64,000 nucleotides of DNA. Origin: Streptomyces lacrimifluminis (GTDB lineage Bacteria; Actinomycetota; Actinomycetes; Streptomycetales; Streptomycetaceae). The DNA is taken from NCBI RefSeq assembly GCF_014646095.1, contig NZ_BMMU01000026.1:1-64000 (forward strand), given 5' to 3'. The notes under the pieces were generated by a model, which did no database searches, was not told where the DNA came from, and saw only the letters and a list, made by a program, of their open reading frames with translations. The position numbers and the translations under genes were made by a program. Shown piece after piece: positions 24,692 through 33,083 of this stretch. Each line of letters opens with the position of its first letter. Position 1 is the first letter of the stretch.

Positions 24692-25282
24692 ATGAGGAGT
24701 GCACCGCCCATGCAGACCGGACGAGGCTCGGCCACCGAGCCGCAACAGGCAGGCCTGGCCGCCGAACTGGTGCGCCGGGCCGAGGAGGACCAGCGGCTGA
24801 CCCGGCTGGCCCGCGAAGCGCCCACGGCGCTCAACCGGCATTACGTCACCCGGTGCCGCGGCGCCAACGCCGACGCGTTGAGATCGGTCGTGACCCGGCG
24901 CGGCTGGCCGGAGGCCGGTCAGGTCGGGGAGCCCGCCTCGACGGCGGCCCTGATGATCCTGCTGCACACCGCCGACCTCGGCTTCCAGCTCACCTGCCGC
25001 GATCTGATCGCGGAAGCCGTGGCGGACGGCGGCTGCCCGGCCGTGCACCACGCCTACATCGCAGACCACTGCGCGGTCGAGCTGGGGCAGCCACAGTTCT
25101 ACGGCACCCGTATCAACGCCGACACCCTCTGCCCGTACCCGATCCGCCACCCCGAGACGGTCGAGGAACGCCGTCAGGATGTGGGCCTGGCCCCACTGGC
25201 GGAACATCTGCCCGCCTTGCGGCATGTCGTGAGCGGAATTCCCGACAGGGGATGTCCGGTATCAGCGACACCCTGGGCGTGA
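24692..25282 (+). CDS. DUF6624-like hypothetical protein
   Basis: 196 residues. The centre matches the DUF6624 pattern: NADALRSVVTRRGWPEAGQVGEPASTAALMILLHTADLGFQ followed by HHAYIADHCAVELGQPQFYGTRI. Function of the family is unknown. The start may instead be the ATG at 24710, which has AGGAG ten bases upstream; the ATG at 24692 has a weaker site. The last 25 residues after GLAPLAEHLP look like read-through beyond the domain. It lies 139 bases after the NsdA-like gene. Confidence 0.65.
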   Translation: MRSAPPMQTGRGSATEPQQAGLAAELVRRAEEDQRLTRLAREAPTALNRHYVTRCRGANADALRSVVTRRGWPEAGQVGEPASTAALMILLHTADLGFQLTCRDLIAEAVADGGCPAVHHAYIADHCAVELGQPQFYGTRINADTLCPYPIRHPETVEERRQDVGLAPLAEHLPALRHVVSGIPDRGCPVSATPWA

Positions 25283-25340
25283 CACCGGTTCCCGAGCCGG
25301 TTCGGCCGGGATCGCACTCACGCACGGAGGAGACACGGAC

Positions 25341-26306
25341 ATGCCGAGGACGACGGACAGCCCCCTGGACGGGCAGCAGCGGAAAGAGGCTCCGGGCGGG
25401 CCACTGGCGGGCAGGGTCGCCCTGGTCGCCGGGGCGACCCGCGGGGCCGGGCGCGGAATCGCCGTGGAACTCGGGGCCGCCGGGGCCACCGTTTACGTGA
25501 CCGGCCGCAGCACCCGGCAGCGGCGCTCCGAGTACGACCGGCCGGAGACCATCGAGGACACCGCCGACCTGGTCACCGAGGCGGGCGGCCATGGCATCGC
25601 CGTACCCACCGACCATCTCGACCCGGCGCAGGTCCGGGCGCTGGTGGATCGTGTCGCCGAGGAGCAGGGCCGGCTCGACGTCCTGGTCAACGACATCTGG
25701 GGCGGTGAGAACCTCTTCGCGTGGGAGAGCCCTGTGTGGGAGCACGACCTCGACAACGGCCTGCGGCTGCTGCGACTGGCGGTCGAAACACACGCGATCA
25801 CCAGCCACCACGCCCTGCCCCTGCTGCTGCGCAACCCCGGTGGTCTGGTCGTGGAGATGACCGACGGCACCGCCGACTACAACCGCGCGAACTACCGGGT
25901 CTCCTTCTTCTACGACCTCGCCAAGTCGTCCGTCCTGCGCATGGGCTTCGCCCTCGGCCACGAACTCGGCCCGCGCGGCGCCACCGCCGTGGCGCTCACC
26001 CCCGGCTGGCTGCGCTCCGAGATGATGCTCGAACACTACGGCGTCCAGGAGGAGAACTGGCGGGACGCCCTGGAACGCGTCCCGCACTTCGCCATCTCGG
26101 AGACCCCGCGTTTCGTGGGTCGCGCGGTGGCTGCCCTGGCGGCCGACCCCGACGTGGCCCGCTGGAACGGCGAGTCCCTCTCCAGCGGCGGACTCGCCCA
26201 GGTCTACGGCTTCACCGACCTCGACGGCAGCCGCCCGGACGCCTGGCGTTACCTGGTCGAGGTCCAGGACGCGGGGAAGCCGGCGGACGCGGACGGTTAC
26301 CGCTAG
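25341..26306 (+). CDS. SDR-family oxidoreductase
   Basis: 321 residues. The Rossmann motif is VALVAGATRGAGRGIAVELG and the catalytic pair is Tyr in FYDLAKSSVLRMG (Y-x-x-x-K form). The usual Ser precedes as VVEMTDGTADYNR, where the catalytic Ser is replaced by Thr or Asp, a variation seen in the subfamily that carries the VNDIWGGENL motif. The C-terminal extension GFTDLDGSRPDAW is also typical of this subfamily. A cytosolic NAD(P)H enzyme of unknown substrate. The start has GGAGGAG upstream. Confidence 0.9.
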   Translation: MPRTTDSPLDGQQRKEAPGGPLAGRVALVAGATRGAGRGIAVELGAAGATVYVTGRSTRQRRSEYDRPETIEDTADLVTEAGGHGIAVPTDHLDPAQVRALVDRVAEEQGRLDVLVNDIWGGENLFAWESPVWEHDLDNGLRLLRLAVETHAITSHHALPLLLRNPGGLVVEMTDGTADYNRANYRVSFFYDLAKSSVLRMGFALGHELGPRGATAVALTPGWLRSEMMLEHYGVQEENWRDALERVPHFAISETPRFVGRAVAALAADPDVARWNGESLSSGGLAQVYGFTDLDGSRPDAWRYLVEVQDAGKPADADGYR

Positions 26307-26338
26307 AGATCTGGGATTCAGGGGTACGGGCGTCCGCG

Positions 26339-26899
26339 TCAGACGCGGTTGCCGGGTTCGCCGGTGCTCCCGGGTACCGGCAGGACCGGCCAGCGGGCGG
26401 AGTGGCCTGGTGGCAGGGCCAGATCCTTGCGCACGGCCGCGTAGTAGCCCTCGCGTCCGGACCGCTGACGTTCCAGCAGCGCCTGCCAGGCCCGCGGATT
26501 CTCGGTCCGCTCGCGGAGGAACGCCTCCATCTCCAGCAGTGTGGCGACCCACTCCCGGGCCTTCGTCACCACCTCGGGGTCGCCCAGCAGAAGCAGGGTC
26601 TCCCCGTACGGGTCCCGGGCGACGGTGGCCTCGGCGATGAGCGGTGCCGCCTCCTCCGGCGTCAGCGGATGAGGATGCGGGTCGTTGCCGAGGCTCGCCG
26701 CGACCCGGTACGTGAGAGTGACCGACTTCTTGAGCGCTCGCGCGTAGTCCGTGTACACCGACAGCCGCCGCTCCTCCCACCGCGCCTCCCGTTCGCGCCG
26801 GAAGCGGACGCGCTCCCCTCGTGCGACGGCCCAGTAGGAGCCGAGGGCGCCGATGACGACCCCTACGAGAGCGGGGAGTTGCTGAATGAACGCGGACAT
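26339..26899 (-). CDS. Hypothetical protein with N-terminal membrane anchor and coiled coil
   Basis: 186 residues, not recognised as a named family. Residues 8-26 form a membrane helix (LPALVGVVIGALGSYWAV), followed by a strongly charged RGERVRFRREREARWEERRLSVYTDYARAL segment and helices consistent with a short coiled coil. Small Streptomyces proteins of this plan are common. The C-terminus is Pro/Gly-rich. No operon partner; it converges with the SDR gene. Confidence 0.75.
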   Translation of the reverse strand: MSAFIQQLPALVGVVIGALGSYWAVARGERVRFRREREARWEERRLSVYTDYARALKKSVTLTYRVAASLGNDPHPHPLTPEEAAPLIAEATVARDPYGETLLLLGDPEVVTKAREWVATLLEMEAFLRERTENPRAWQALLERQRSGREGYYAAVRKDLALPPGHSARWPVLPVPGSTGEPGNRV

Positions 26900-26948
26900 G
26901 TACGCACGTTATCCGCCCAGTTGATCGCCGGGACAGTACGGTCGGACC

Positions 26949-27514
26949 ATGACACCGACTGGACGCTTCGACGGGTACGGGGCTCTCGACACGGGCGCGG
27001 CCCGGGGCATCGGTGCCGCCACCGTCCGGCGGCGGGCCGAGGAGGATGCGCGGGTGCTGGTGACCGACGTCGACTCCGACGCGGCCGAGCGCGCGGCGAC
27101 GGCGCTGCGCGAACTGGGCCTGGCGGACGAGGCGTTCGGATGCGACGTGGCGGACCGGGCCTCGGTGGAGGCCGCCGTCGGTCACACCGTCGCCTCCTTC
27201 GGCTCGCTCGGCGTCCTGGCCGACAACGCCTACGGCTGGAGGCCGGACGCCCCGCTCTGGTGGCCTCCGGCCGGGGTGCCATCGTGGGCATCGGTTCGGT
27301 GAACGGCGTCCAGTCCTTCGGCAACCACGCCTACAGTGCGGCGAAGGCGGGCCTGACCTCCCTCCGCCGAACTGGAGGCGATGCGCGAGCCGTATTCCCT
27401 GGGGCGGGTCGGCGAGCCGGAGGACATCGCGGCGGCCTCACGGCGGCCAACACCGGATTCCGCCGGGTGACCGGGCCGGAGAACGGGCAGGAGACGGGGG
27501 CGGTGACGACGTAG
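26949..27514 (+). pseudogene. Decayed SDR oxidoreductase gene
   Basis: The first frame (26949-27302) encodes a Rossmann start with the key Gly motif intact (GAARGIGAATV) but ALDTG in place of ALVTG, and continues to VASFGSLGVLADNAYG. The catalytic part then appears in another frame (GRGAIVGIGSVNGVQSFGNHAYSAAKAGLTSL), and a C-terminal piece (YSLGRVGEPEDIAAAS) in a third. Around 40 residues of the middle are missing at about 27240-27270. At least one deletion and two frameshifts have inactivated it. Confidence 0.85.
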
Positions 27515-27645
27515 GACAGCCACAGGAATGTCACCGTTTTGTCCCGGCCCGGGCGGTCCTACAACCGATCACCCGGAACGCCGGTCTACCAAGCAGAGAA
27601 CGTTCATGACAACCCGCACGCAGCACGTAGGAGAGAGGCACCGAC

Positions 27646-28341
27646 ATGGGGGACGTACGCAGACGAGGGGCCGTCGCGCTCGGGATCACGGGGCTCGTGG
27701 CGCCGCTCACGCTCGTGCTCGGCACTGCCCCGGCGCAGGCCGCGAGCTGCACGACGCAGACCGGGCCGTACCAGAAGAAGGTGGAGAAGTTCCTCGGGCG
27801 GCCCGTCGACGGCGTGCAGTCCGTCGGTGACTGCAAGGCCATCCAGGGCTTCCAGAAGAAGCACGGCATCACCCCCAGCGCGGGCTACGCGGGTTCCGTC
27901 ACCTGGGGCGTGATGGACCTGATGCAGAAGCAGAAGGCCGTCGGCAACAAGCCCAACAAGGAAGGAAAGTGCCCCACCAACAAGGGCCGTATAGCCTGCG
28001 TCAACCTCACGCTCCAGCTGAGCTGGATCCAGGACGGCAGCCGTCTCGTCTACGGCCCGGTGCCGGTCCGCACCGGCCGCAACGGCTACGAGACCCGCAC
28101 CGGCCTGAAGAAGATCTACTGGCGGAACATCGACCACGTCTCGTCCATCTACGACGTCCCCATGCCCTACAGCCAGTTCTTCGACGGCGGCCAGGCCTTC
28201 CACTCGGTCGGCCTCAGCATGTGGAACCCGCCGGGCTCGCACGGCTGCGTCAACATGACGAAGGCGACCGCCAAGAAGTACTGGTCGCTGCTGAAGAAGG
28301 GCGACGACGTTTTCGTGTACGGCCGCAAGCCGGGCACCTGA
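27646..28341 (+). CDS. Secreted L,D-transpeptidase with peptidoglycan-binding-like region
   Basis: 231 residues. A signal peptide (VALGITGLVAPLTLVLGTAPAQA) is followed by a peptidoglycan-binding-like helical region (about residues 38-85, PVDGVQSVGDCKAIQGFQKKHGI). Residues 110-228 are a YkuD domain: SRLVYGPVPVRTGR, and the catalytic SHGCVNMTK with His199 and Cys201. These enzymes make 3-3 cross-links in the wall or attach proteins. Start at an ATG after GAGAGG. The gene follows a decayed SDR and is independent of its neighbours. Confidence 0.92.
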   Translation: MGDVRRRGAVALGITGLVAPLTLVLGTAPAQAASCTTQTGPYQKKVEKFLGRPVDGVQSVGDCKAIQGFQKKHGITPSAGYAGSVTWGVMDLMQKQKAVGNKPNKEGKCPTNKGRIACVNLTLQLSWIQDGSRLVYGPVPVRTGRNGYETRTGLKKIYWRNIDHVSSIYDVPMPYSQFFDGGQAFHSVGLSMWNPPGSHGCVNMTKATAKKYWSLLKKGDDVFVYGRKPGT

Positions 28342-28376
28342 GGCACCCGGCCGTCTCTCGCCCCCTGCCTCCGGTC

Positions 28377-29579
28377 CTACGCCTCGGGTGCGTCCCCGAA
28401 GTCCGGGATCGGCAGCCTTGTCCCGCCCTGCCGCGCCGAGTCGTGCGCCACGATGCCCGGCAGGGTGTAGCGGGCGGCCACCCAGGCGTTCACCGACGGC
28501 AGGGTGCGGGTGTTCACCGCGGTCACGAAGTCGTCCACCAGGAAGTGGTGGCTGCCCTCGTGGCCGTTGTGCAGTTCGTCGAACTCCCTCGGAAGCCGCG
28601 AGCGGTCGTGCACCGGAGCCGAGCCGGAGGTGAACGCGGCCCGCAGGTCCGGAGCGATGTGCTGGAGTGACGGATCGTCAGCAGCCATGGTGGGCTTGGG
28701 TTCCAGCAGCTCACTGATGTCCGTGACCCCCTTCTTGTCCTGCCAGAGGGCGACCGTGGCGAGCTGCTCCATGCTCGCGTCCGTACCGAAGAACCGGAAC
28801 CGCGACTCCCGGATCTGCGAGGGGTAGCCGACCCGGCGGAACTCGTTCGTACGGAACGAACCGCCGCCCGCGACCTCGAACAGCGCGCTCGCGTTGGAGT
28901 AGTCGTTGCCGAACTGGCTGACCTCCTTGTCGAACACACCGTCACCGCGCTCGTCGCGCACCCCGATCGCCGACACGCTCACCGCGTGCGTCTGCCAGGC
29001 ACCGAGCACCCCGCCCACCGAGTGCGTCGGGTACAGGAGCGGGGGATAGCTGGCGGTCGCCTTCCAGTTCTCGCCGCCGCTGTACCGGTAGGCCTCGTAG
29101 AACCCGAGGTCCATGTCGTGGACGTAGTCGCCCTCTGCGTAGAAGAGCCTGCCGAAGGCGCCCTCGGCGATCTGGTTGCGGGCGTGGACGGTCGCCGGGT
29201 TGTACTGACTCGTTTCACCCATCATGTAGGTGAGCCCGGTGGCCCGCACGGCGTCGATGATCGCGCCGATCTCCGCCGCGGTGACCGCCATCGGCACCGC
29301 CGAGTACACGTGCTTGCCGGCGCCGAGGCCCTGGAGGACCAGCGGGCCGTGCGTCCAGCGCTGGGTGAAGATCGCCACCGCGTCGACCGCAGGCGATTCC
29401 AGCATCGCCTCGTACGAGGGGAACGTGCCCGACAGGCCTTCAGCCGCAGCCAGTTGCTCCGCGCGCTCCGGCAGGAGGTCGGTCACGTACACCTCGCCCA
29501 CGCCCGGATGGGCGAGGAACAGCTTGGCGAACTGGCCGGAGAACTGCCCGGCGCCCACGATGCCGAGGGAGAACGTCAT
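28377..29579 (-). CDS. Gfo/Idh/MocA-family oxidoreductase
   Basis: 400 residues. The N-terminal Rossmann domain has LGIVGAGQFSGQFAKLF, and the family's EKP-type motif is altered: HVYSAVPMAVT replaces the usual EKP. The C-terminal half forms the substrate-binding sheet domain. These enzymes oxidise or reduce sugars or polyols with NAD(P). It is the last gene of an operon with a CUT1 importer, so it probably acts on the imported compound. The missing EKP lysine is common in sub-families with atypical substrates. Start ATG has a weak GAAGG site. Confidence 0.88.
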   Translation of the reverse strand: MTFSLGIVGAGQFSGQFAKLFLAHPGVGEVYVTDLLPERAEQLAAAEGLSGTFPSYEAMLESPAVDAVAIFTQRWTHGPLVLQGLGAGKHVYSAVPMAVTAAEIGAIIDAVRATGLTYMMGETSQYNPATVHARNQIAEGAFGRLFYAEGDYVHDMDLGFYEAYRYSGGENWKATASYPPLLYPTHSVGGVLGAWQTHAVSVSAIGVRDERGDGVFDKEVSQFGNDYSNASALFEVAGGGSFRTNEFRRVGYPSQIRESRFRFFGTDASMEQLATVALWQDKKGVTDISELLEPKPTMAADDPSLQHIAPDLRAAFTSGSAPVHDRSRLPREFDELHNGHEGSHHFLVDDFVTAVNTRTLPSVNAWVAARYTLPGIVAHDSARQGGTRLPIPDFGDAPEA

Positions 29580-29635
29580 GGAGTGCGTGCCCTTCTTTGG
29601 TGTTCTTCGGTGTTCGACCGGTGACCTGGGTGTCG

Positions 29636-30991
29636 TCACTGGTCGAGGATCAGGTTGATCTGGCTGTTGGTCCGGTCGAGGCTGGTCACGGACCTGCCGT
29701 TGCCGAAGATGTCCTGCATGGCCGGATGCATCAACGCGTACACGTCCGCCGCGTAGTTGGTGATCGGGTAGGAGAAGGTGGCGAACTCCTTGCCGCCCGC
29801 CTTCTCGTCGGCGACCGGCCGGGTGAACGCCGAGACGTCGATGCCCTTCTTCTCGTACGCGGCCACCGCTGCCTTCGTCCCGTCGGGCGTGGCCGGGAAG
29901 ACGATGCCGTAACTCCCCACCTTCTGCTGGCACTTGGCGGATGCCAGGTACGTGACCCACTTCTTGGCGCCCGGCATGTTGTGGGCGTCCTTGGTGATGG
30001 AGTCGGCGAGGCCGTTCATCATCGTCGCGCGCCTGCCCGTCGGGCCGGCCGGAGTGACGGCGGTGGCGATGTCCAGGTTCTTGAAGCCGGCGTAGGACGA
30101 GATCATCCAGGCGCCGTCGAACGCGGCTGCCGCCCTCCCCGAAGAGACCTGGGTGTTGGCCTGGTTGGACTGGGAGTTGTAGTCCGTGAAGGGGACCATG
30201 TAGCCCTTCTCCGCCAGACCGAAGTACCACTTGATCACCGACTGGAAGGTGCTGCTGTCGTACTGGTACTCGGTGCCCCAGCGCTTCTCGTTCGTGTAGG
30301 TCCAGCCCGCCGACGCGGCGAAGGTGCTCCACTGGGTCTGGCCGTCGCCGTCGCCGCCCCCGTTGGTGGCCAGGCCGTACACCTTGACGTTGTTCCTGTC
30401 GAAGCCGGCCTCGTCGCCGCGCTTCCCGTTCCTGTCGACGGTGAGATGCGCGATCGCCTTCTCGAAGGTGCCGCCGTCCTCGGGGTTCCAGGAGAGGTCG
30501 TTCAGCTGCGCGGCCGTGAGACCGGCGGCCTTCGTCAGTTTCCGGTTGTAGAAGAGGGCGACGGTGTCCCAGTCCTTCGGAGCGCCGTAGCGGTGGCCGT
30601 CCTGACCCATCCAGTTGGCGGCGAGGCCGGGTTGGTAGGCGGCGTCGTCGATACCGAGGTCGTCGAGCGGTTCGAGGACCTTCAGGTCGGCGAACTGGCC
30701 GAACTTCTGGATGTGGTCGGTGAAGACGTCCGGCTGCGTCCCCGCGATGAAGCTCGCGGTGAGCTTGGTCCAGTAGTCGTCCCAGCCCAACTGGGTGATC
30801 TCCACCGTCAGGCCGGGGTTCTCCCGCTCGAAGTCCTCCGCGCAGGCCTCGTAGGCGGGTTGCTGGTTGGCGTCCCACAGCCAGTACGTCACCGTGTCCG
30901 ACGACGAACCGGCCGCTCCGCCCTGCGCGCAACCGGTCACGAGGGACAGCGCCAGGGCCCCGGTCAGTGCCACGACCGTACGAATTCGCAT
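29636..30991 (-). CDS. CUT1 ABC importer, solute-binding lipoprotein
   Basis: 451 residues. A lipoprotein signal peptide ends in the lipobox LVTGC, so Cys is anchored outside the membrane. The mature protein is a cluster B (family 1) sugar-binding protein: TVTYWLWDANQQPAYEACAEDFERENPG at the start and FNGAWMISSYAG-like region (FDGAWMISSYAG) in the middle. The ATG has GAGGA upstream; the frame opens 33 codons earlier without meaning. It is followed by the oxidoreductase and preceded by two permease genes. Sugar specificity cannot be read from sequence. Confidence 0.92.
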   Translation of the reverse strand: MRIRTVVALTGALALSLVTGCAQGGAAGSSSDTVTYWLWDANQQPAYEACAEDFERENPGLTVEITQLGWDDYWTKLTASFIAGTQPDVFTDHIQKFGQFADLKVLEPLDDLGIDDAAYQPGLAANWMGQDGHRYGAPKDWDTVALFYNRKLTKAAGLTAAQLNDLSWNPEDGGTFEKAIAHLTVDRNGKRGDEAGFDRNNVKVYGLATNGGGDGDGQTQWSTFAASAGWTYTNEKRWGTEYQYDSSTFQSVIKWYFGLAEKGYMVPFTDYNSQSNQANTQVSSGRAAAAFDGAWMISSYAGFKNLDIATAVTPAGPTGRRATMMNGLADSITKDAHNMPGAKKWVTYLASAKCQQKVGSYGIVFPATPDGTKAAVAAYEKKGIDVSAFTRPVADEKAGGKEFATFSYPITNYAADVYALMHPAMQDIFGNGRSVTSLDRTNSQINLILDQ

Positions 30992-31038
30992 GTCCGTCCT
31001 CGCAGTTGGTCCGTGGGTCAGTGGATCGGTCGACGCGG

Positions 31039-31980
31039 TCACTTGATGCCCGTGAAGCCGACGGAGCTCACGATGCGGCGCGCGAAGCACCCGAACAGCA
31101 CGAGCATCGGCAGCGCCGCGATCAGCGTCGCCGCCATCAGCCCCGACCAGTCGACGCCCGTCTGCGGGGTCTGCGCCCGGAAGATCGCCAGCGCCACCGT
31201 GAGAACACGCGAACTGTCGCTGTACGACACCATCAGCGGCCAGAAGTAGTCGTTCCAGGCGGTGATGTACGTCAGGATCGCGAGCGTGAGCACCGGCGTG
31301 GACGCCATCGGCAGCAGCACCCGGAAGAACACGCGGACCTTGCCGGCGCCGTCGAGCAGCGCGGCCTCCTCGACCTCGCGCGGGATGTTCATGAAGAACT
31401 GGCGCAGGAAGAAGACGGCGAAGGGAGTCATGAACATCGTCGGCAGCGCGATCCCCAACAGGTTGTCCACCAGACCGAGTTGCTTGATCAGGACGAAGTT
31501 CGGCAGCAAGGTGAAGATCGCCGGGACCATCAGACCCGCCAGGAACAGCCCGAACACCGTGTCCCGGCCGCGCCAGCGCAGCCGGGCGAAGGCGTACGCG
31601 GCCATCGCCGAGAAGAAGATCTGGCAGCCGGTGATCAGGGTCGACACGACGACCGAGTTGAGGAGGTAGCGCCAGAAGTCCAGGCCGCCGCCCGCTCCGC
31701 CCTGCGCTATCGCCTCCTCGGTGGACTGCAGACCCAGCGCCCGCTCGAAACCCCCGGTCGTCGGATGCACCGGCAGGGGGTTCGTCGGGTCGGCGGCGAG
31801 GCCCGCGTTGGTGGACAGCGCGGTGCGCAGGATCCAGTAGAACGGCAGCAGGGTGACCAGCACGATCGCGGCCATCACCGCCCAGGCGGCGATCCGCCCG
31901 GGGGAGGGTGTGCGCCGCAGCGGGCGTACGGCCGCCTTGGTGGGTGTCGGGGTCGGTACCGGTGTCGTCAGGGTTGCCAT
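31039..31980 (-). CDS. CUT1 ABC importer, permease (MalG type)
   Basis: 313 residues, six membrane helices. The EAA motif of the cytoplasmic loop, which docks the ATPase, is EEAALLDGAGKVRVFFRVLLP. The segment PFAVFFLRQFFMNIPREVEEAALLDG is characteristic of MalG-like subunits. It lies between the solute-binding protein and the MalF-type permease, 47 and 19 bases away. No ATPase gene is in the operon. Confidence 0.93.
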   Translation of the reverse strand: MATLTTPVPTPTPTKAAVRPLRRTPSPGRIAAWAVMAAIVLVTLLPFYWILRTALSTNAGLAADPTNPLPVHPTTGGFERALGLQSTEEAIAQGGAGGGLDFWRYLLNSVVVSTLITGCQIFFSAMAAYAFARLRWRGRDTVFGLFLAGLMVPAIFTLLPNFVLIKQLGLVDNLLGIALPTMFMTPFAVFFLRQFFMNIPREVEEAALLDGAGKVRVFFRVLLPMASTPVLTLAILTYITAWNDYFWPLMVSYSDSSRVLTVALAIFRAQTPQTGVDWSGLMAATLIAALPMLVLFGCFARRIVSSVGFTGIK

Positions 31981-31999
31981 GACGTGCTCCTTCTGCCGG

Positions 32000-32902
32000 T
32001 CAGCCGAGGTCGGTGTGGCCGGCCCGGGTGAGCCGGTACTGGAGGAAGGTGATCGCGCTCAGCACGATGAGGAGGGCCACGGACATCGCGGAGGCGTAGC
32101 CGAACTGGAAGCGGCCGAAGGCGGAGCCGTAGATGTAGAACTGCAGCACGTTGGTGGCGTTCGCCGGACCGCCCGCCGTCGTCACCGCGACCGTGTCGAA
32201 CACCTGGAACGAGCCGATCACCGTCATGATCAGGACCACCGCGAGGACCGGCCGCAGCAACGGCATCGTGATGCGCCGGAACATCCGCCACTCGCTCGCC
32301 CCGTCCACCTTGGCCGCCTCGTACATGTCGTTCGGGATGGCCTGCAGACCCGCGAAGATCAGCAGTGCGGTGTAGCCGACGTGTCGCCAGACGTTGATGA
32401 CCGCGATGGTCGGGATCGCCCAGGTCTCGTCCGCGAGGAACGGGATCCGGTCGAAGCCGAGGCCCGCGACGATCTCGTTGCCGATGCCGAGCTGGGTGTC
32501 GAGGATCCAGAGCCAGACGATGCCCGCGACGACGTTCGACATCAGATACGGGGTGAGCACGATCCCGCGCAGCACCGCAGACTGGGTCAGCCGCTGGAGG
32601 AGTACGGCGATGGCGAGCGCCGACACCGTCTGCACACCGATGTTGATGGCGACGTACTCGACGGTGACCGTCAACGAGTCCCAGAAGATGGGGTCGTTGA
32701 CCATGCGGACGTAGTTGTCGAGCCCTACCCACTCGGCCGGGGTCAGCAGGTTGAAGCGGGTGAAGCTCAGATAGACGCCCCGCAGCGTCGGCCAGAGCAG
32801 GAACACCAGGAAGCCCAGCATCGCCGGGGCGACGAAGAGCGCCGCGAGCGCACCGTCACCGCGTGGTCGACGCAGGGGAGGGCTGGTGGAGGCGACGGTC
32901 AT
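32000..32902 (-). CDS. CUT1 ABC importer, permease (MalF type)
   Basis: 300 residues, six membrane helices. The first helix region is LFVAPAMLGFLVFLLWPTLRGVYLSF and the EAA loop is MYEAAKVDGASEWRMFRRITMP. It is the first gene of the operon. I use the ATG with GGGAG eight bases upstream; the open frame starts 24 codons earlier and enters the regulatory region. Its promoter lies in the divergent gap shared with the ROK regulator. Confidence 0.93.
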   Translation of the reverse strand: MTVASTSPPLRRPRGDGALAALFVAPAMLGFLVFLLWPTLRGVYLSFTRFNLLTPAEWVGLDNYVRMVNDPIFWDSLTVTVEYVAINIGVQTVSALAIAVLLQRLTQSAVLRGIVLTPYLMSNVVAGIVWLWILDTQLGIGNEIVAGLGFDRIPFLADETWAIPTIAVINVWRHVGYTALLIFAGLQAIPNDMYEAAKVDGASEWRMFRRITMPLLRPVLAVVLIMTVIGSFQVFDTVAVTTAGGPANATNVLQFYIYGSAFGRFQFGYASAMSVALLIVLSAITFLQYRLTRAGHTDLG

Positions 32903-32952
32903 GGAGAGACTCCCTCGTCTGCTCGTCGGCGGCTCGTCCTCAGTGGCACTTA

Positions 32953-33062
32953 CTTTCGAGGTGGAATAATCCATCCGTCAAGATGCGGGCAGACATCTTT
33001 TCCGGATGGGGAAAACGGCCGTAGGGTGACATCGCTAGTCCGCGTTACTTCCATGTCGAAAG
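32953..33062. promoter_or_regulatory. Divergent regulatory region with paired operator-like sites
   Basis: CTTTCGAGGTGGAA at 32953-32966 and TTCCATGTCGAAAG at 33049-33062 are the same 14-base element in opposite orientation (TTCCANNTCGAAAG), one near each promoter. Between them, CCATCCG...AAGATG (32971-32985) and CATCTT...CGGATGG (32994-33009) form a second, longer inverted repeat. The whole is nearly symmetric, as expected for a regulator controlling both directions. Confidence 0.75.
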
Positions 33063-33083
33063 AAAAGGTGAGGGTTCGACGTC

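Noticed and set aside
28377..30932. An 851-codon minus frame that would fuse the binding protein region to the oxidoreductase
   Set aside because: Its first part is a shifted-frame shadow of the binding-protein gene (low-complexity Arg/Gly-rich); the true oxidoreductase starts at 29579.
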